This document shows, piece by piece, positions 7,979 to 15,587 of a stretch of DNA of 39,506 nt. A program made the position numbers and the translations under genes. Under the pieces are notes generated by a model, which saw nothing but the letters and a program-made list of their open reading frames with translations, was not told where the DNA came from and made no database searches. This DNA comes from Bacteroidetes bacterium UBA3022 (GTDB lineage: Bacteria > Bacteroidota > Bacteroidia > Chitinophagales > BACL12). How positions within the stretch are numbered: position 1 is the first letter of the stretch; each line of letters opens with the position of its first letter. The stretch spans positions 29,330 to 68,835 of the forward strand of contig DDYY01000092.1 in NCBI GenBank assembly GCA_002346225.1, read 5' to 3'.

Positions 7979-9022
7979 CTACTCTACCAATGAAGTATTT
8001 CTTAAGAATTGATTATCGGTAAGTGTATAAAGGAAATGCAGTAAATCAGTCTTTTGTTCGGAAGTAAGTCCGAGCGGCTTAATGCGTGCATCCTGATTGG
8101 GGTGACCCTGTCCGCCATTGTCATAATGGTCAATAACTGCTTCGAGATCCGGCAGGCTACCATCGTGCATGTAGGGAAAGGTGACGGCGATGTTGCGGAG
8201 CGTAGGTACCCTGAACTTACCTACATCGTTCGGTTGTGCTGTAATCCGCGCTCTACCGGAGTCGAGTCCGTAGTCGGTATACAGGCCATTATTGATGAAT
8301 TCCCAGGACGTGAAATGGAAGCCGTTATGACACGAAGAACAGGACAGTTCCGGGCTAAAAAACAGCTCTCTACCCCGTTCTTCACTTTCGGTCAGCGTTG
8401 CACCCGGCTCTTTGCGGGCATATCTGTCGAATCTGGAGTTTCCGCTGATGATGCTGCGCTGATAGGCAGCCAGCGCGCGGGTTATTCCAAAAGGATCGGG
8501 TGCAGTACCAAATACAGCCTGAAAGCGCTGTGTGTAATAGGTATTGGCCGACAGTCGCTCGGTGAGCAATACCATATTAAAGTCCATTTCATGGGGATCT
8601 TCCAGCGGAACATATACCTGCTGTTCCAGGGTGGGAGAGCCACCGTCCATGAGCATTACCGGAGCCCAGGCAACATTGGCCAGAGTAGGTGCATTGCGAA
8701 AGCCCAAACGTCCTTCCACTCCTGCACTGAAAGAAGCGTGGTCGGTGAAGGCCCATTCCGGTTTATGGCAGGAGGCACATGATACGCTTGAGTCTACCGA
8801 TAAAATGGGGTCGAAAAATAACGCGCGTCCTAATTCGATGCGTTCGGGTAGCATCGGGTTATCATCGGGAACCGGCATATCCGGAAAGTTGGCAGGTATG
8901 TCCAGAGTGGAAATACCTCCCATTTCAAAAAGGTTGTCTTCGGTACACCCGTCTACAGACAACAACAGACCCAAAAGGCCTGCCATTGTTAATATGATAT
9001 GAACGTAGCGCGGTGTACTCAT
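7979..9022 (-). CDS. Diheme cytochrome c peroxidase / MauG-MbnH-like lipoprotein (copy 2)
   Basis: Paralog of the next gene with heme sites CASCH (residues 82-86) and CSSCH (228-232), lipobox VDGC (Cys26), and family motifs LGRALFFDPILSVD, MDGGSPTLEQQ, QRSIISGNSRFD and FRVPTLRNIAVTFPYMHDG. It is expected on the outer side of the inner membrane or on the outer membrane, taking or giving electrons through its two hemes. It starts six bases after the MbnP-like gene stop, which is the order expected for an enzyme and substrate pair such as MbnP/MbnH. Peroxidase activity toward hydrogen peroxide remains an alternative. Confidence 0.92.
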   Translation of the reverse strand: MSTPRYVHIILTMAGLLGLLLSVDGCTEDNLFEMGGISTLDIPANFPDMPVPDDNPMLPERIELGRALFFDPILSVDSSVSCASCHKPEWAFTDHASFSAGVEGRLGFRNAPTLANVAWAPVMLMDGGSPTLEQQVYVPLEDPHEMDFNMVLLTERLSANTYYTQRFQAVFGTAPDPFGITRALAAYQRSIISGNSRFDRYARKEPGATLTESEERGRELFFSPELSCSSCHNGFHFTSWEFINNGLYTDYGLDSGRARITAQPNDVGKFRVPTLRNIAVTFPYMHDGSLPDLEAVIDHYDNGGQGHPNQDARIKPLGLTSEQKTDLLHFLYTLTDNQFLRNTSLVE

Positions 9023-9028
9023 CCGCAG

Positions 9029-9820
9029 TTATTCTGCTATGCTGAACAGGTCTGTTATATTTTCCACCAGAATAGCAGTAAGCGCAGGGTTATCGCCCGT
9101 ATGGGTAGTAAGCGCGCCGCCCAGGTCTACACCGTTAAAAAACTGCAACCAGTTGATATTGATATTGGCAGTATAGCTGTTGCCGGCAGCACCATCTAAA
9201 GGTAAATCGAGCTCTACCGTCCGAAGGTTGACATCTCTGCCAATGTGCATTTCAAATGCTGTTTCCGTAGTACCATCGCCATCCTGGTCTGCTTTGGCAT
9301 CTATCCTGATAAATATATAGCCCGCATCCCAGCTCCAGTGCATGGCCGGGAATTGTGGTCCTAACGGATCGTTTAAAGGATAAAGGGAAGGATCTGCGTG
9401 ATTGGTTGCAGAATCTATGCCCACATCGAAGCGCAGCTTGGTGTAATTGCCTGCTTCGAAACTGCCCACACTGTATTCGCTGTTTTCCGGTTTAACCAAC
9501 TGATAGCTGTCTGAAGCTACCTCGTTCCCGGCAGCATCTACAAACCGCACATTCGAAATATACATTTGCACCAGATCGAACTGTACCTCCGTTCCGTAAA
9601 CATTATAGGTTCCTCCTTCAGCAAGTGCGGTCGGGCCTACATACGATTCCAGGTTCAGCTTCAGATCAAAGGTAGTGGCATATTCACAGCAACAATCTTT
9701 TTCAGCCGTTGCGTCAAAGTTGGTGGCATTGGGGTCCATACATCCTTCTTTTTTGGTGCAGGAAACCATCATAAGGCTTGTAAAACCAATTACAGCCAAG
9801 ATATTTATGGAATTTTTCAT
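9029..9820 (-). CDS. MbnP-like lipoprotein (putative copper-binding, kynurenine-modified family)
   Basis: Lipoprotein signal with Cys21 (MVSC), then a Cys-rich linker (GCMDPNATNF, DCCCEY) common in Bacteroidota surface lipoproteins, then a beta-rich domain with the MbnP signature: VQFDLVQMYISNVRF, NYTKLRFDVGID and FPAMHWSWDAGYIFIRID (Trp162, Trp164). In methanotrophs, the diheme enzyme MbnH oxidises an MbnP tryptophan to kynurenine and the product binds copper; that is known for the family. Here two diheme genes follow directly, so the same chemistry is a reasonable inference. A perfect -7 element lies 20 bases upstream. The family call is fairly sure; copper as the metal is not shown by the sequence. 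Confidence 0.85.
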   Translation of the reverse strand: MKNSINILAVIGFTSLMMVSCTKKEGCMDPNATNFDATAEKDCCCEYATTFDLKLNLESYVGPTALAEGGTYNVYGTEVQFDLVQMYISNVRFVDAAGNEVASDSYQLVKPENSEYSVGSFEAGNYTKLRFDVGIDSATNHADPSLYPLNDPLGPQFPAMHWSWDAGYIFIRIDAKADQDGDGTTETAFEMHIGRDVNLRTVELDLPLDGAAGNSYTANININWLQFFNGVDLGGALTTHTGDNPALTAILVENITDLFSIAE

Positions 9821-9828
9821 GGTTAGGA

Positions 9829-9892
9829 GCGTTATTGTATCAAAGTTACCTGTTCAGAACGCAATTGTTCGTGACTTCACTTACAATAACGC
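9829..9892. promoter_or_regulatory. 11-bp inverted repeat in divergent promoter (candidate operator)
   Basis: GCGTTATTGTA (9829-9839) and its exact reverse complement TACAATAACGC (9882-9892) flank a 42-base spacer between the divergent mbnP-like and HYC_CC_PP-like genes. The left arm covers the expected transcription start of the leftward operon; the right arm lies upstream of the rightward genes. The centre-to-centre distance is 53 bases, about five helical turns, which would suit two protein-bound sites on one DNA face. No regulator gene for it is visible in the window. Confidence 0.5.
9841..9848 (-). promoter_or_regulatory. -7 promoter element of the mbnP-like operon
   Basis: Minus-strand TAACTTTG, a perfect TAnnTTTG, 20 bases from the ATG at 9820. 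The left arm of the inverted repeat lies immediately downstream, over the likely start of transcription. Confidence 0.6.
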
Positions 9893-9923
9893 GGGTCAGT
9901 CGGTCAAAGTTTTGTAAAACAGG

Positions 9924-9931
9924 TATCTTTA
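9924..9931 (+). promoter_or_regulatory. -7-like element (TATCTTTA)
   Basis: Matches TAnnTTTG except the last base, eight bases before the ATG at 9940. It would drive the rightward HYC_CC_PP, receptor and HMA genes. No -33 box at normal spacing. Confidence 0.35.
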
Positions 9932-9939
9932 CATATCAG

Positions 9940-10344
9940 ATGAGAGCTTTATCCCAAAAAGTAATGGCAATGGTCATGTTGCTGGTCGTTTTATCGGCCA
10001 GTATGGGATTCAATGTCTTTTCTCATACCTGCAGTACCAGCGGGCTATCTGAAGTTTCTATGGCAGCCATAGATGCTTGTTGTTCTACACCGGCCTCGGC
10101 AGATGCCACCATGACGGATGGCTGTTGTACTACCAATCACGTTCTGCTGAAGCTGGAGTTACCGGCCACTGCCGCACCAGCGCAAGTGTTGGTAGATGGT
10201 CCTGTCCTGATACCTTTGCCTTTCTTTTCTACATTTTTCCAGGTGCCTGCTCCATCTGTTGCGGTAGCGACCTATCCGAAGAAGGAAGCTCCTCCCCTCT
10301 GTCCGCCTGATGCACAGGTTCTCTACAGTGTTTTTCTGATTTGA
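9940..10344 (+). CDS. HYC_CC_PP-family-like small Cys-rich exported protein
   Basis: Protein of 134 aa with an N-terminal signal or anchor segment (about residues 8-28) followed by HTC (29-31, in place of the family's HYC), two vicinal Cys pairs (47-48 and 62-63) and a C-terminal APPLCPP segment. The order of H-x-C, CC and PP is that of the small Bacteroidota family named HYC_CC_PP, commonly seen near metal transport genes. The pairs could bind Cu(I) or another soft metal, by inference. The ATG at 9940 is chosen over an upstream TTG because it directly precedes the signal sequence and follows a -7-like element. It is first in an apparent rightward operon with the receptor and HMA genes. Confidence 0.75.
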   Translation: MRALSQKVMAMVMLLVVLSASMGFNVFSHTCSTSGLSEVSMAAIDACCSTPASADATMTDGCCTTNHVLLKLELPATAAPAQVLVDGPVLIPLPFFSTFFQVPAPSVAVATYPKKEAPPLCPPDAQVLYSVFLI

Positions 10345-10346
10345 TA

Positions 10347-10387
10347 TTACAGTCTTACCGGTATAGAATGCCGAATAATAACTGTAA
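10347..10387. repeat. Short inverted repeat upstream of TonB-dependent receptor
   Basis: TTACAGT (10347-10353) and ACTGTAA (10381-10387) are exact reverse complements around an 8-base palindrome TACCGGTA (10356-10363). This lies in the 54-base gap before the receptor ATG. It could be an operator or an RNA hairpin limiting read-through; it could also be chance. Confidence 0.3.
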
Positions 10388-10398
10388 AATCAAGAATC

Positions 10399-12615
10399 AT
10401 GAAAAAATATATAATATCATTTTTATTGCTCCTTTCTTTCCATGTGCGTGCACAGGTGTGGGAAGGCTCTGTATCGGGTGCTTTGCCTGATGGAACGAGC
10501 GAACCACTGATAGGCGCTACGCTGGTCTGGTTGTCCAGTGGCGTAGGTACTGTGACGGATATCGATGGTCGCTTTCATCTGGAGACACCCGGTGATAGTC
10601 AACCCATGGTCAGGGTGAGTTATGTGGGTTATCTGCCCGACACTTTTCAGTTTACAGGCAACCCGACTGCTTTTGCATCAACGTTGGTGCTTTATCCCAG
10701 AAATGAGTTGAAAGGTGTGCAGGTAACTGGCGAACGCAATGCCGTCAGCATTGTTACCAATGGTCCCATTAATATGGAGGTATTGGGTGAAAAAGAATTG
10801 CTGAAAGCTCCCTGTTGCAACCTCAGTGAAAGTTTTGAAACCAGCGTAACGGTGGATGCAGAGTTCAGTGATGCAGTTACAGGTGCCAGAACCATACGCA
10901 TGCTCGGTTTGGACGGCGTCTACGCTATGATAACCTCTGAAGGAACACCGGCGGTGCGGGGGTTGAGTTCCGGTTACGGACTTACCTATATCCCGGGTAC
11001 CTGGATTTCGTCCATCCAGATTACCAAGGGCACCGGCTCAGTCGTCTATGGATACGAGGGCATCACAGGAGCCATTAATGCTGAATTGCAAAAGCCGGAT
11101 GCTGAAGGGGAACGGTTGTTCCTTAATCTGTTTGGCAGCAACAATGGTCGATGGGAAGTGAACCTGCATGCCCGCACCCAGGTGGGTGAAAGGCTAAGTA
11201 CAGCTTTTCTGGCGCACACAGCTCAGAACCATACACCTATTGATCACAATGGCGACGGCTTTCTGGACATGCCTCAAAACAATACGCAGATTTTTCTCAA
11301 CCGATGGGCTTACACAGGTAAGAGAGGACTGCAGAGCCAGCTCTCTGTGAAGTATGTTCAACAAGATCTGGTGGGCGGACAGCTTGACTTTAATCCGGAT
11401 ACAGATGTTACAGAACAACAGGCTTATGGGATACAGGTGCAGACCAATCGCTGGGAGGCTACCTGGAAAAATGGTCTGGTGGCCAACAGGCCTAATACTT
11501 CGGCAGGATTGATCATGTCAGGCATTGTGCACGACCAGCAATCTGTATATGGAAGAAATGTATATAAAGGACAGGAATATTACTTTAAGGCCGATTTACT
11601 TGGGCAGACATATGTGATGAATACCAACCATACAGTCAAAGCAGGGGCGAGTTTTTTATTCAATGATTTTGATGAATCTTTTCGGGAAGATATCCGTCAG
11701 CGTCAGGAATTGGTTCCGGGTGTTTTTGGTGAATACCATCTCAACCTGAATGAAAATTTCAACTTGCTCGCGGGTTTCCGCAGTGATTTTCATAATCTCT
11801 ATGGAACTTTCCTCACCCCCCGCTTGCATATGAAATACAATGTAACACCGGATGCCACCGTGCGTGTTTCAGCAGGTAAAGCTTACCGGGTAGCGAATGT
11901 GTGGGCAGAAAATGGCAGCATGCTGGTGAGTTCCAGGGACTTTGAGATTGCACCGGATTTGCTACCTGAAGAAGCATGGAGTTACGGGGCAACTTTTATT
12001 CAGCGATTGCCGGTGTTCCTGAGAAGTAGCACCATCACGGTCGACTTTTACAGAACAGAATTTGTGGAACAAGTGGTGGTGGACCGGTACAGCGATCCTG
12101 CTGCCATTCAGGTTTATAACCTGCAGGGCAGATCCTGGTCGAACGCCTCTCAACTGGAATGGATGTTGCAGCCCTTTCTCCACCTGGAGATGCGTATCGC
12201 CTATCGGTATGCCGATGTGCGCTCTACCTTCAATGGTGTGGAGCGGCCGGTTCCTATGGTGAGTCCGCATAGGGGAATGTTGCACCTATCCTATAACTGG
12301 GAGAGAAAAGGTTGGGTTTTTGACCTCACTACGCAATACTTTGGTTCGGCACAGCTTCCGAATATTGAAGGGTATCCTGATGCGGAATTCTTTCCTGAAA
12401 GAGCACCTGAATACATTATGATGATGGGTCAGGTGACAAAGCGCTGGGATGTGCTGGAACTCTATGTGGGTAGTGAAAACATGACCAGCTATACGCAGCA
12501 AAATGCTATTTTAGGGGCATCTGATCCTTTTGGACCGTTATTTGATGCTTCGGTAATTTATGCGCCTATTATGAACAGGCGTTTTTATGGTGGAATCAGA
12601 TTAAGAATTAAATAA
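10399..12615 (+). CDS. TonB-dependent outer-membrane receptor (putative metal/metallophore)
   Basis: Protein of 738 aa: signal peptide (ending VRAQ), a carboxypeptidase-like regulatory domain (about 22-105; EPLIGATLVWL, GTVTDIDGRFHL, VSYVGY), a plug domain, then a beta barrel ending in an aromatic-containing strand (FYGGIRLRIK). The plug holds PCCNLSESFE (Cys139-140) and GLSSGYGLTYIPGTWISSIQITKGTGSVVYGYEGITGAINAEL-like plug-end sequence in shorter form. The CCNLSESFE plug motif recurs in a subgroup of Bacteroidota receptors and could contact a soft metal. It imports a substrate across the outer membrane using TonB-ExbBD. Lying between two Cys-containing small proteins and divergent from mbnP-like genes, its cargo is inferred to be copper or a copper complex. 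No SusD partner is present, arguing against glycan import. Confidence 0.9.
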   Translation: MKKYIISFLLLLSFHVRAQVWEGSVSGALPDGTSEPLIGATLVWLSSGVGTVTDIDGRFHLETPGDSQPMVRVSYVGYLPDTFQFTGNPTAFASTLVLYPRNELKGVQVTGERNAVSIVTNGPINMEVLGEKELLKAPCCNLSESFETSVTVDAEFSDAVTGARTIRMLGLDGVYAMITSEGTPAVRGLSSGYGLTYIPGTWISSIQITKGTGSVVYGYEGITGAINAELQKPDAEGERLFLNLFGSNNGRWEVNLHARTQVGERLSTAFLAHTAQNHTPIDHNGDGFLDMPQNNTQIFLNRWAYTGKRGLQSQLSVKYVQQDLVGGQLDFNPDTDVTEQQAYGIQVQTNRWEATWKNGLVANRPNTSAGLIMSGIVHDQQSVYGRNVYKGQEYYFKADLLGQTYVMNTNHTVKAGASFLFNDFDESFREDIRQRQELVPGVFGEYHLNLNENFNLLAGFRSDFHNLYGTFLTPRLHMKYNVTPDATVRVSAGKAYRVANVWAENGSMLVSSRDFEIAPDLLPEEAWSYGATFIQRLPVFLRSSTITVDFYRTEFVEQVVVDRYSDPAAIQVYNLQGRSWSNASQLEWMLQPFLHLEMRIAYRYADVRSTFNGVERPVPMVSPHRGMLHLSYNWERKGWVFDLTTQYFGSAQLPNIEGYPDAEFFPERAPEYIMMMGQVTKRWDVLELYVGSENMTSYTQQNAILGASDPFGPLFDASVIYAPIMNRRFYGGIRLRIK

Positions 12616-12626
12616 ATTAAAAAAAA

Positions 12627-12965
12627 ATGAGAAAAGTAGTTATTATGATGTTGCTGTCATTAGGTATAACCCTGACGGCTTCCGCGCAATCCAAGAATGA
12701 GAAAATAGTCATTCAGACATCTGCTGTATGCGAAATGTGCAAGACCAACATCGAAGGGGCCTTGAATAAGCTGGAAGGTGTTAAAGGTGCCTACCTCGAT
12801 TTAAAGACCATGGCGGTGACTGTGCGTTATGACGCAACCACATTGAACGCGCAAAACATCATTGCAGCCATCACTTTAGCTGGTTATGACGCCAATGAAG
12901 TCCCTGCTGACGAAGCCGCGTACGAGAACCTTCACTCTTGTTGCAAGAAGGATGTGGTTCACTGA
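12627..12965 (+). CDS. Exported heavy-metal-associated (HMA) domain protein
   Basis: A signal peptide (about residues 1-21, TASAQ) is followed by one HMA domain with the metal site CEMC (Cys35, Cys38) and the pattern GVKGAYLDLKTMAVTVRYD and IIAAITLAGYDANEVPA. The C-terminal tail HSCCKKDVVH adds a Cys pair and a terminal His. HMA domains bind Cu(I), and sometimes Zn or Hg, through CxxC. Export makes it a periplasmic chaperone or relay rather than a cytosolic Atx1. It starts 11 bases after the receptor stop, so it is probably cotranscribed. Its stop overlaps the convergent FG-GAP gene by seven bases. Confidence 0.93.
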   Translation: MRKVVIMMLLSLGITLTASAQSKNEKIVIQTSAVCEMCKTNIEGALNKLEGVKGAYLDLKTMAVTVRYDATTLNAQNIIAAITLAGYDANEVPADEAAYENLHSCCKKDVVH

Positions 12966-15376
12966 GCCACAGTAAGTACGGTACTTCCCGTTTGCGAACC
13001 GGCAGTGACACGCAGGAGATAATTTCCCGGTGCCAATTGCAAAGGCAATGTATGCAGCGCTCCTGCAGGTAGTGTTAATCGCTGCTGCAGTTGTTGCTGC
13101 ATATTGAATATTTCTATATAGGCCTCGCTGGTGGTCAGGGATTGTGCATCTATGTACAACAGGTCACCCGCAGGATTGGGGTATACCTCAACACCCATCG
13201 CAGCGATTTCTGTGGTCCCAACCTGATCGGTAGTGGTGAATGCAATAGCATCTCCCTCCGGAGCGGTGTAAGCTCCGCAAACTGATTGAATGAACACCGA
13301 GTATTCGGTTCCGGGTGCCAGTCCGTCAATGGTAATGGACGTGCCGGACCAATCGGCAATATAAGTAGTATCTCCGTCAGCTATGACCCATATATTATAT
13401 CCCGTAACATTGGCAGCACCGGCTTCCCATTCCAGCGATACTGTTGATGTTGTTACTCCGGCAATCACCGGTGTTACGGTGGACAGGCAGGCTTCCTCAA
13501 TGGTTATTTCGAACGATGCTGCTGCTGTACATGCTGCATTCGAGGTAGTATAGGTAATCACGAAGGTACCGGGTATGCTCGCCGATAATTGAATCGTACC
13601 ATTGACAGGGTCGGCAAAGACCAGTCCGTCGGGGGATGCAGACCATTCACCGCTGCTACCGGGATCTGACAATATGGGTGTAGGGTTGCTTTCATTGTTG
13701 AAGTAGAAATCGGCACTGTAGCTGAAACCGGGATCCGGCAGTTCGTAAATGGTGAGCGAGGTGCTGTCGGTTTGCGTGCAAAATCCTTCGAAGGTGTAGT
13801 AAATAGTATGGGTGCCCGGTGTGCTTGCCGACAGGTCTATCGCCCCTGTAGCGACATCTATCACCAATCCGTCGCTCCCGGCAAACAGTCCCCCCTCAAG
13901 TCCATCGTAAATGGGCAAAGGGTCAACCTCGGTGATGCAATAATTTTCTGCCGCCAGGTGAAACGCCGCTTCCCTGGGTTTGCCGTAATAAGCGTAAACA
14001 ATTCCATCTTGCTCATATACATTGCTGTAACGATAGGCTCCTGCCAGAAAATCGGCGTAGCCATCATTGTTGAAATCGCCACCGCCATCTACATGTCGCC
14101 CCAGGTAAGCGGAATCCTGCTGTCCTTCAGCGAAGAAGCAGTAGTCTGGTTCCGGACCGGAGGGAGAGCCCCAGTACACGGCAGCGCTGCCTTCCTTGAA
14201 TGCTGTGTTTTCCCAGTATTTGGAGCCGACTATAATTTCATCGTAACCATCACCATTCACGTCACCGGCAGAAGAAACACAGTAGCCAAACTGGGTATTC
14301 ATAAGGTTGCCCTCATCGCGCCAGATATAATCTGTGGCGATACCGTCGGTACCACCAAGGAACACATAGGCCGCGCCTTCGCTTCCCAGCAGGGAGTCTC
14401 TTTCAAAGAGAATGGCAGACACAATCACATCATCGTATCCATCGCCATTTACATCACCGGCACCGTCTACCCAGTGTCCGAAGTAATCTTTCTTGTTTTC
14501 CCCGTAGGTGGCCCAGTCAGGACTTTCTGCCAGCCCATCGGCACCGCCGTAAAAACCCACTGCCATGCCCTGTCTGTTCAAAGTATTGGTATAGTTGTTC
14601 GCACCTATTACCACATCGTCATAGCCGTCACCGTTTACATCTCCGGCATAGTTGACCGGGAAGCCGGCAATAGTGCCGCTTTGATTGGGCTCCCAGCTCC
14701 ATACCGGACCGACCGGACCATCGGCCGAACCCCAGAACATCCAGACCTTACCCTCATTTTCTTCCGGGTTATCGTACATTTTGGAAGAGATAAACAAGTC
14801 GTTATATCCATCGTTATTGATATCTCCCTCCAGCGCCACACCACTGCCCATCAGTCCCTGCGGTTGATCACCCAGGAATTCCCAGTCCGGTGCATCACCG
14901 GGACCATCGGGACCACCGTACCACAGCGAAATTTTTCCCTGTTCTGCAATATCTCCTGTCCACTGCAGGTTTCCCGCAACGATATCGCTGTAGCCATCGC
15001 CATTCAGGTCGCCACCAGCCACATCGAAACCCAGTATCGTCAGATCATCGTTGGGTTGATAGGTCCATGCGGGCGTTGTTGCCAATCCATCGGGCCCACC
15101 GTAAAACAGGTAGAGCTTTCCTTCTTCTTCTTCGGTTTCCACAGGCTCAGAATGGTCAATAGCAGCTACGAGCAGGTCTTCGTAGCCATCGCCGTTCACA
15201 TCGCCGGCAACGCACATCGCCCATCCGAAAGCAGAAACAGCAATATCACCGCTGTATTCCCAGTCTGCCTCATAAACGGAACTCTGCGCAGCAACCGGTG
15301 TGCGTGCTATGAGAATCAGTACGATAGCGATATATAGGTGCCTTCCCCGACCTGCGATTATTCTATGAAAGAGCAT
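12959..15376 (-). CDS. FG-GAP/VCBS repeat protein with fibronectin III domain and T9SS sorting domain
   Basis: Exported protein of 805 aa. After a signal peptide (ending VAAQ) come about seven FG-GAP repeats (to roughly residue 470) with calcium-loop motifs such as DVNGDGYDD, DINNDGYND and DFNNDGYAD, forming an integrin-like beta-propeller. Two Ig-like segments (SADFYFNNES, GTFVITYTT) and a fibronectin III domain (STVSLEWEAG to AFTTTDQ) follow. The last ~75 residues (VEVYPNPAGDLL to GNYLLRVTAG) form a type-A T9SS C-terminal domain, so it should reach the cell surface. The ATG at 15376 is preferred over a TTG three codons earlier because the signal sequence begins there. A perfect -7 element lies 30 bases upstream. 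Confidence 0.9.
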   Translation of the reverse strand: MLFHRIIAGRGRHLYIAIVLILIARTPVAAQSSVYEADWEYSGDIAVSAFGWAMCVAGDVNGDGYEDLLVAAIDHSEPVETEEEEGKLYLFYGGPDGLATTPAWTYQPNDDLTILGFDVAGGDLNGDGYSDIVAGNLQWTGDIAEQGKISLWYGGPDGPGDAPDWEFLGDQPQGLMGSGVALEGDINNDGYNDLFISSKMYDNPEENEGKVWMFWGSADGPVGPVWSWEPNQSGTIAGFPVNYAGDVNGDGYDDVVIGANNYTNTLNRQGMAVGFYGGADGLAESPDWATYGENKKDYFGHWVDGAGDVNGDGYDDVIVSAILFERDSLLGSEGAAYVFLGGTDGIATDYIWRDEGNLMNTQFGYCVSSAGDVNGDGYDEIIVGSKYWENTAFKEGSAAVYWGSPSGPEPDYCFFAEGQQDSAYLGRHVDGGGDFNNDGYADFLAGAYRYSNVYEQDGIVYAYYGKPREAAFHLAAENYCITEVDPLPIYDGLEGGLFAGSDGLVIDVATGAIDLSASTPGTHTIYYTFEGFCTQTDSTSLTIYELPDPGFSYSADFYFNNESNPTPILSDPGSSGEWSASPDGLVFADPVNGTIQLSASIPGTFVITYTTSNAACTAAASFEITIEEACLSTVTPVIAGVTTSTVSLEWEAGAANVTGYNIWVIADGDTTYIADWSGTSITIDGLAPGTEYSVFIQSVCGAYTAPEGDAIAFTTTDQVGTTEIAAMGVEVYPNPAGDLLYIDAQSLTTSEAYIEIFNMQQQLQQRLTLPAGALHTLPLQLAPGNYLLRVTAGSQTGSTVLTVAQ

Positions 15377-15406
15377 GATATTCAACTTTTATGAGCGTAA
15401 TGACAA

Positions 15407-15414
15407 CAAAATTA
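15407..15414 (-). promoter_or_regulatory. -7 promoter element of the FG-GAP gene (TAATTTTG)
   Basis: Perfect TAnnTTTG on the minus strand, 30 bases from the start codon, back to back with the rpoD promoter. Confidence 0.55.
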
Positions 15415-15442
15415 AGCCCTGCACGTAGGAAAATGATATGTA

Positions 15443-15474
15443 TTTGCGGTGTTACGTGTCAAATTTTACCTTTG
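15443..15474 (+). promoter_or_regulatory. rpoD promoter with -33 (TTTG) and -7 (TACCTTTG) boxes
   Basis: TTTG at 15443-15446 and TACCTTTG at 15467-15474 are separated by 20 bases, a full Bacteroidota promoter. It gives an rpoD leader of about 110 bases. A second weaker element (CTACTTTG, ending at 15544) lies closer to the gene and could be a second start. Confidence 0.65.
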
Positions 15475-15587
15475 CGCACCCATTTCAAAAAAAAGATATA
15501 AATATTGAAACCTTAAGGTAGTTCGTACGTATAAGTACTACTTTGCCTGTCTGCGGACAGTTTTTTCCCACTAAATCAAATAGCTCT

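Noticed and set aside
7375..9002. Several plus-strand open frames of 150-240 codons across the diheme genes
   Set aside because: They lie antisense to two genes with heme motifs and lipoboxes and resemble no protein family.
9829..12965. A methanobactin precursor (MbnA-like) peptide
   Set aside because: No short frame with the Cys-containing core and leader was seen in the intergenic spaces, and the Cys-rich 134-aa protein has a different layout (HTC, CC, CC, PP).
13772..15337. A 521-codon open frame on the plus strand opposite the FG-GAP gene
   Set aside because: It is the mirror of repeated DVNGDGYDD-type codons; the minus-strand protein has clear domains, a signal peptide and a promoter, while this frame shows no family pattern.
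15543..15587. TTG start adding 15 residues to RpoD
   Set aside because: The added residues are not found in Bacteroidota RpoD, whose N-terminus matches the ATG at 15588.
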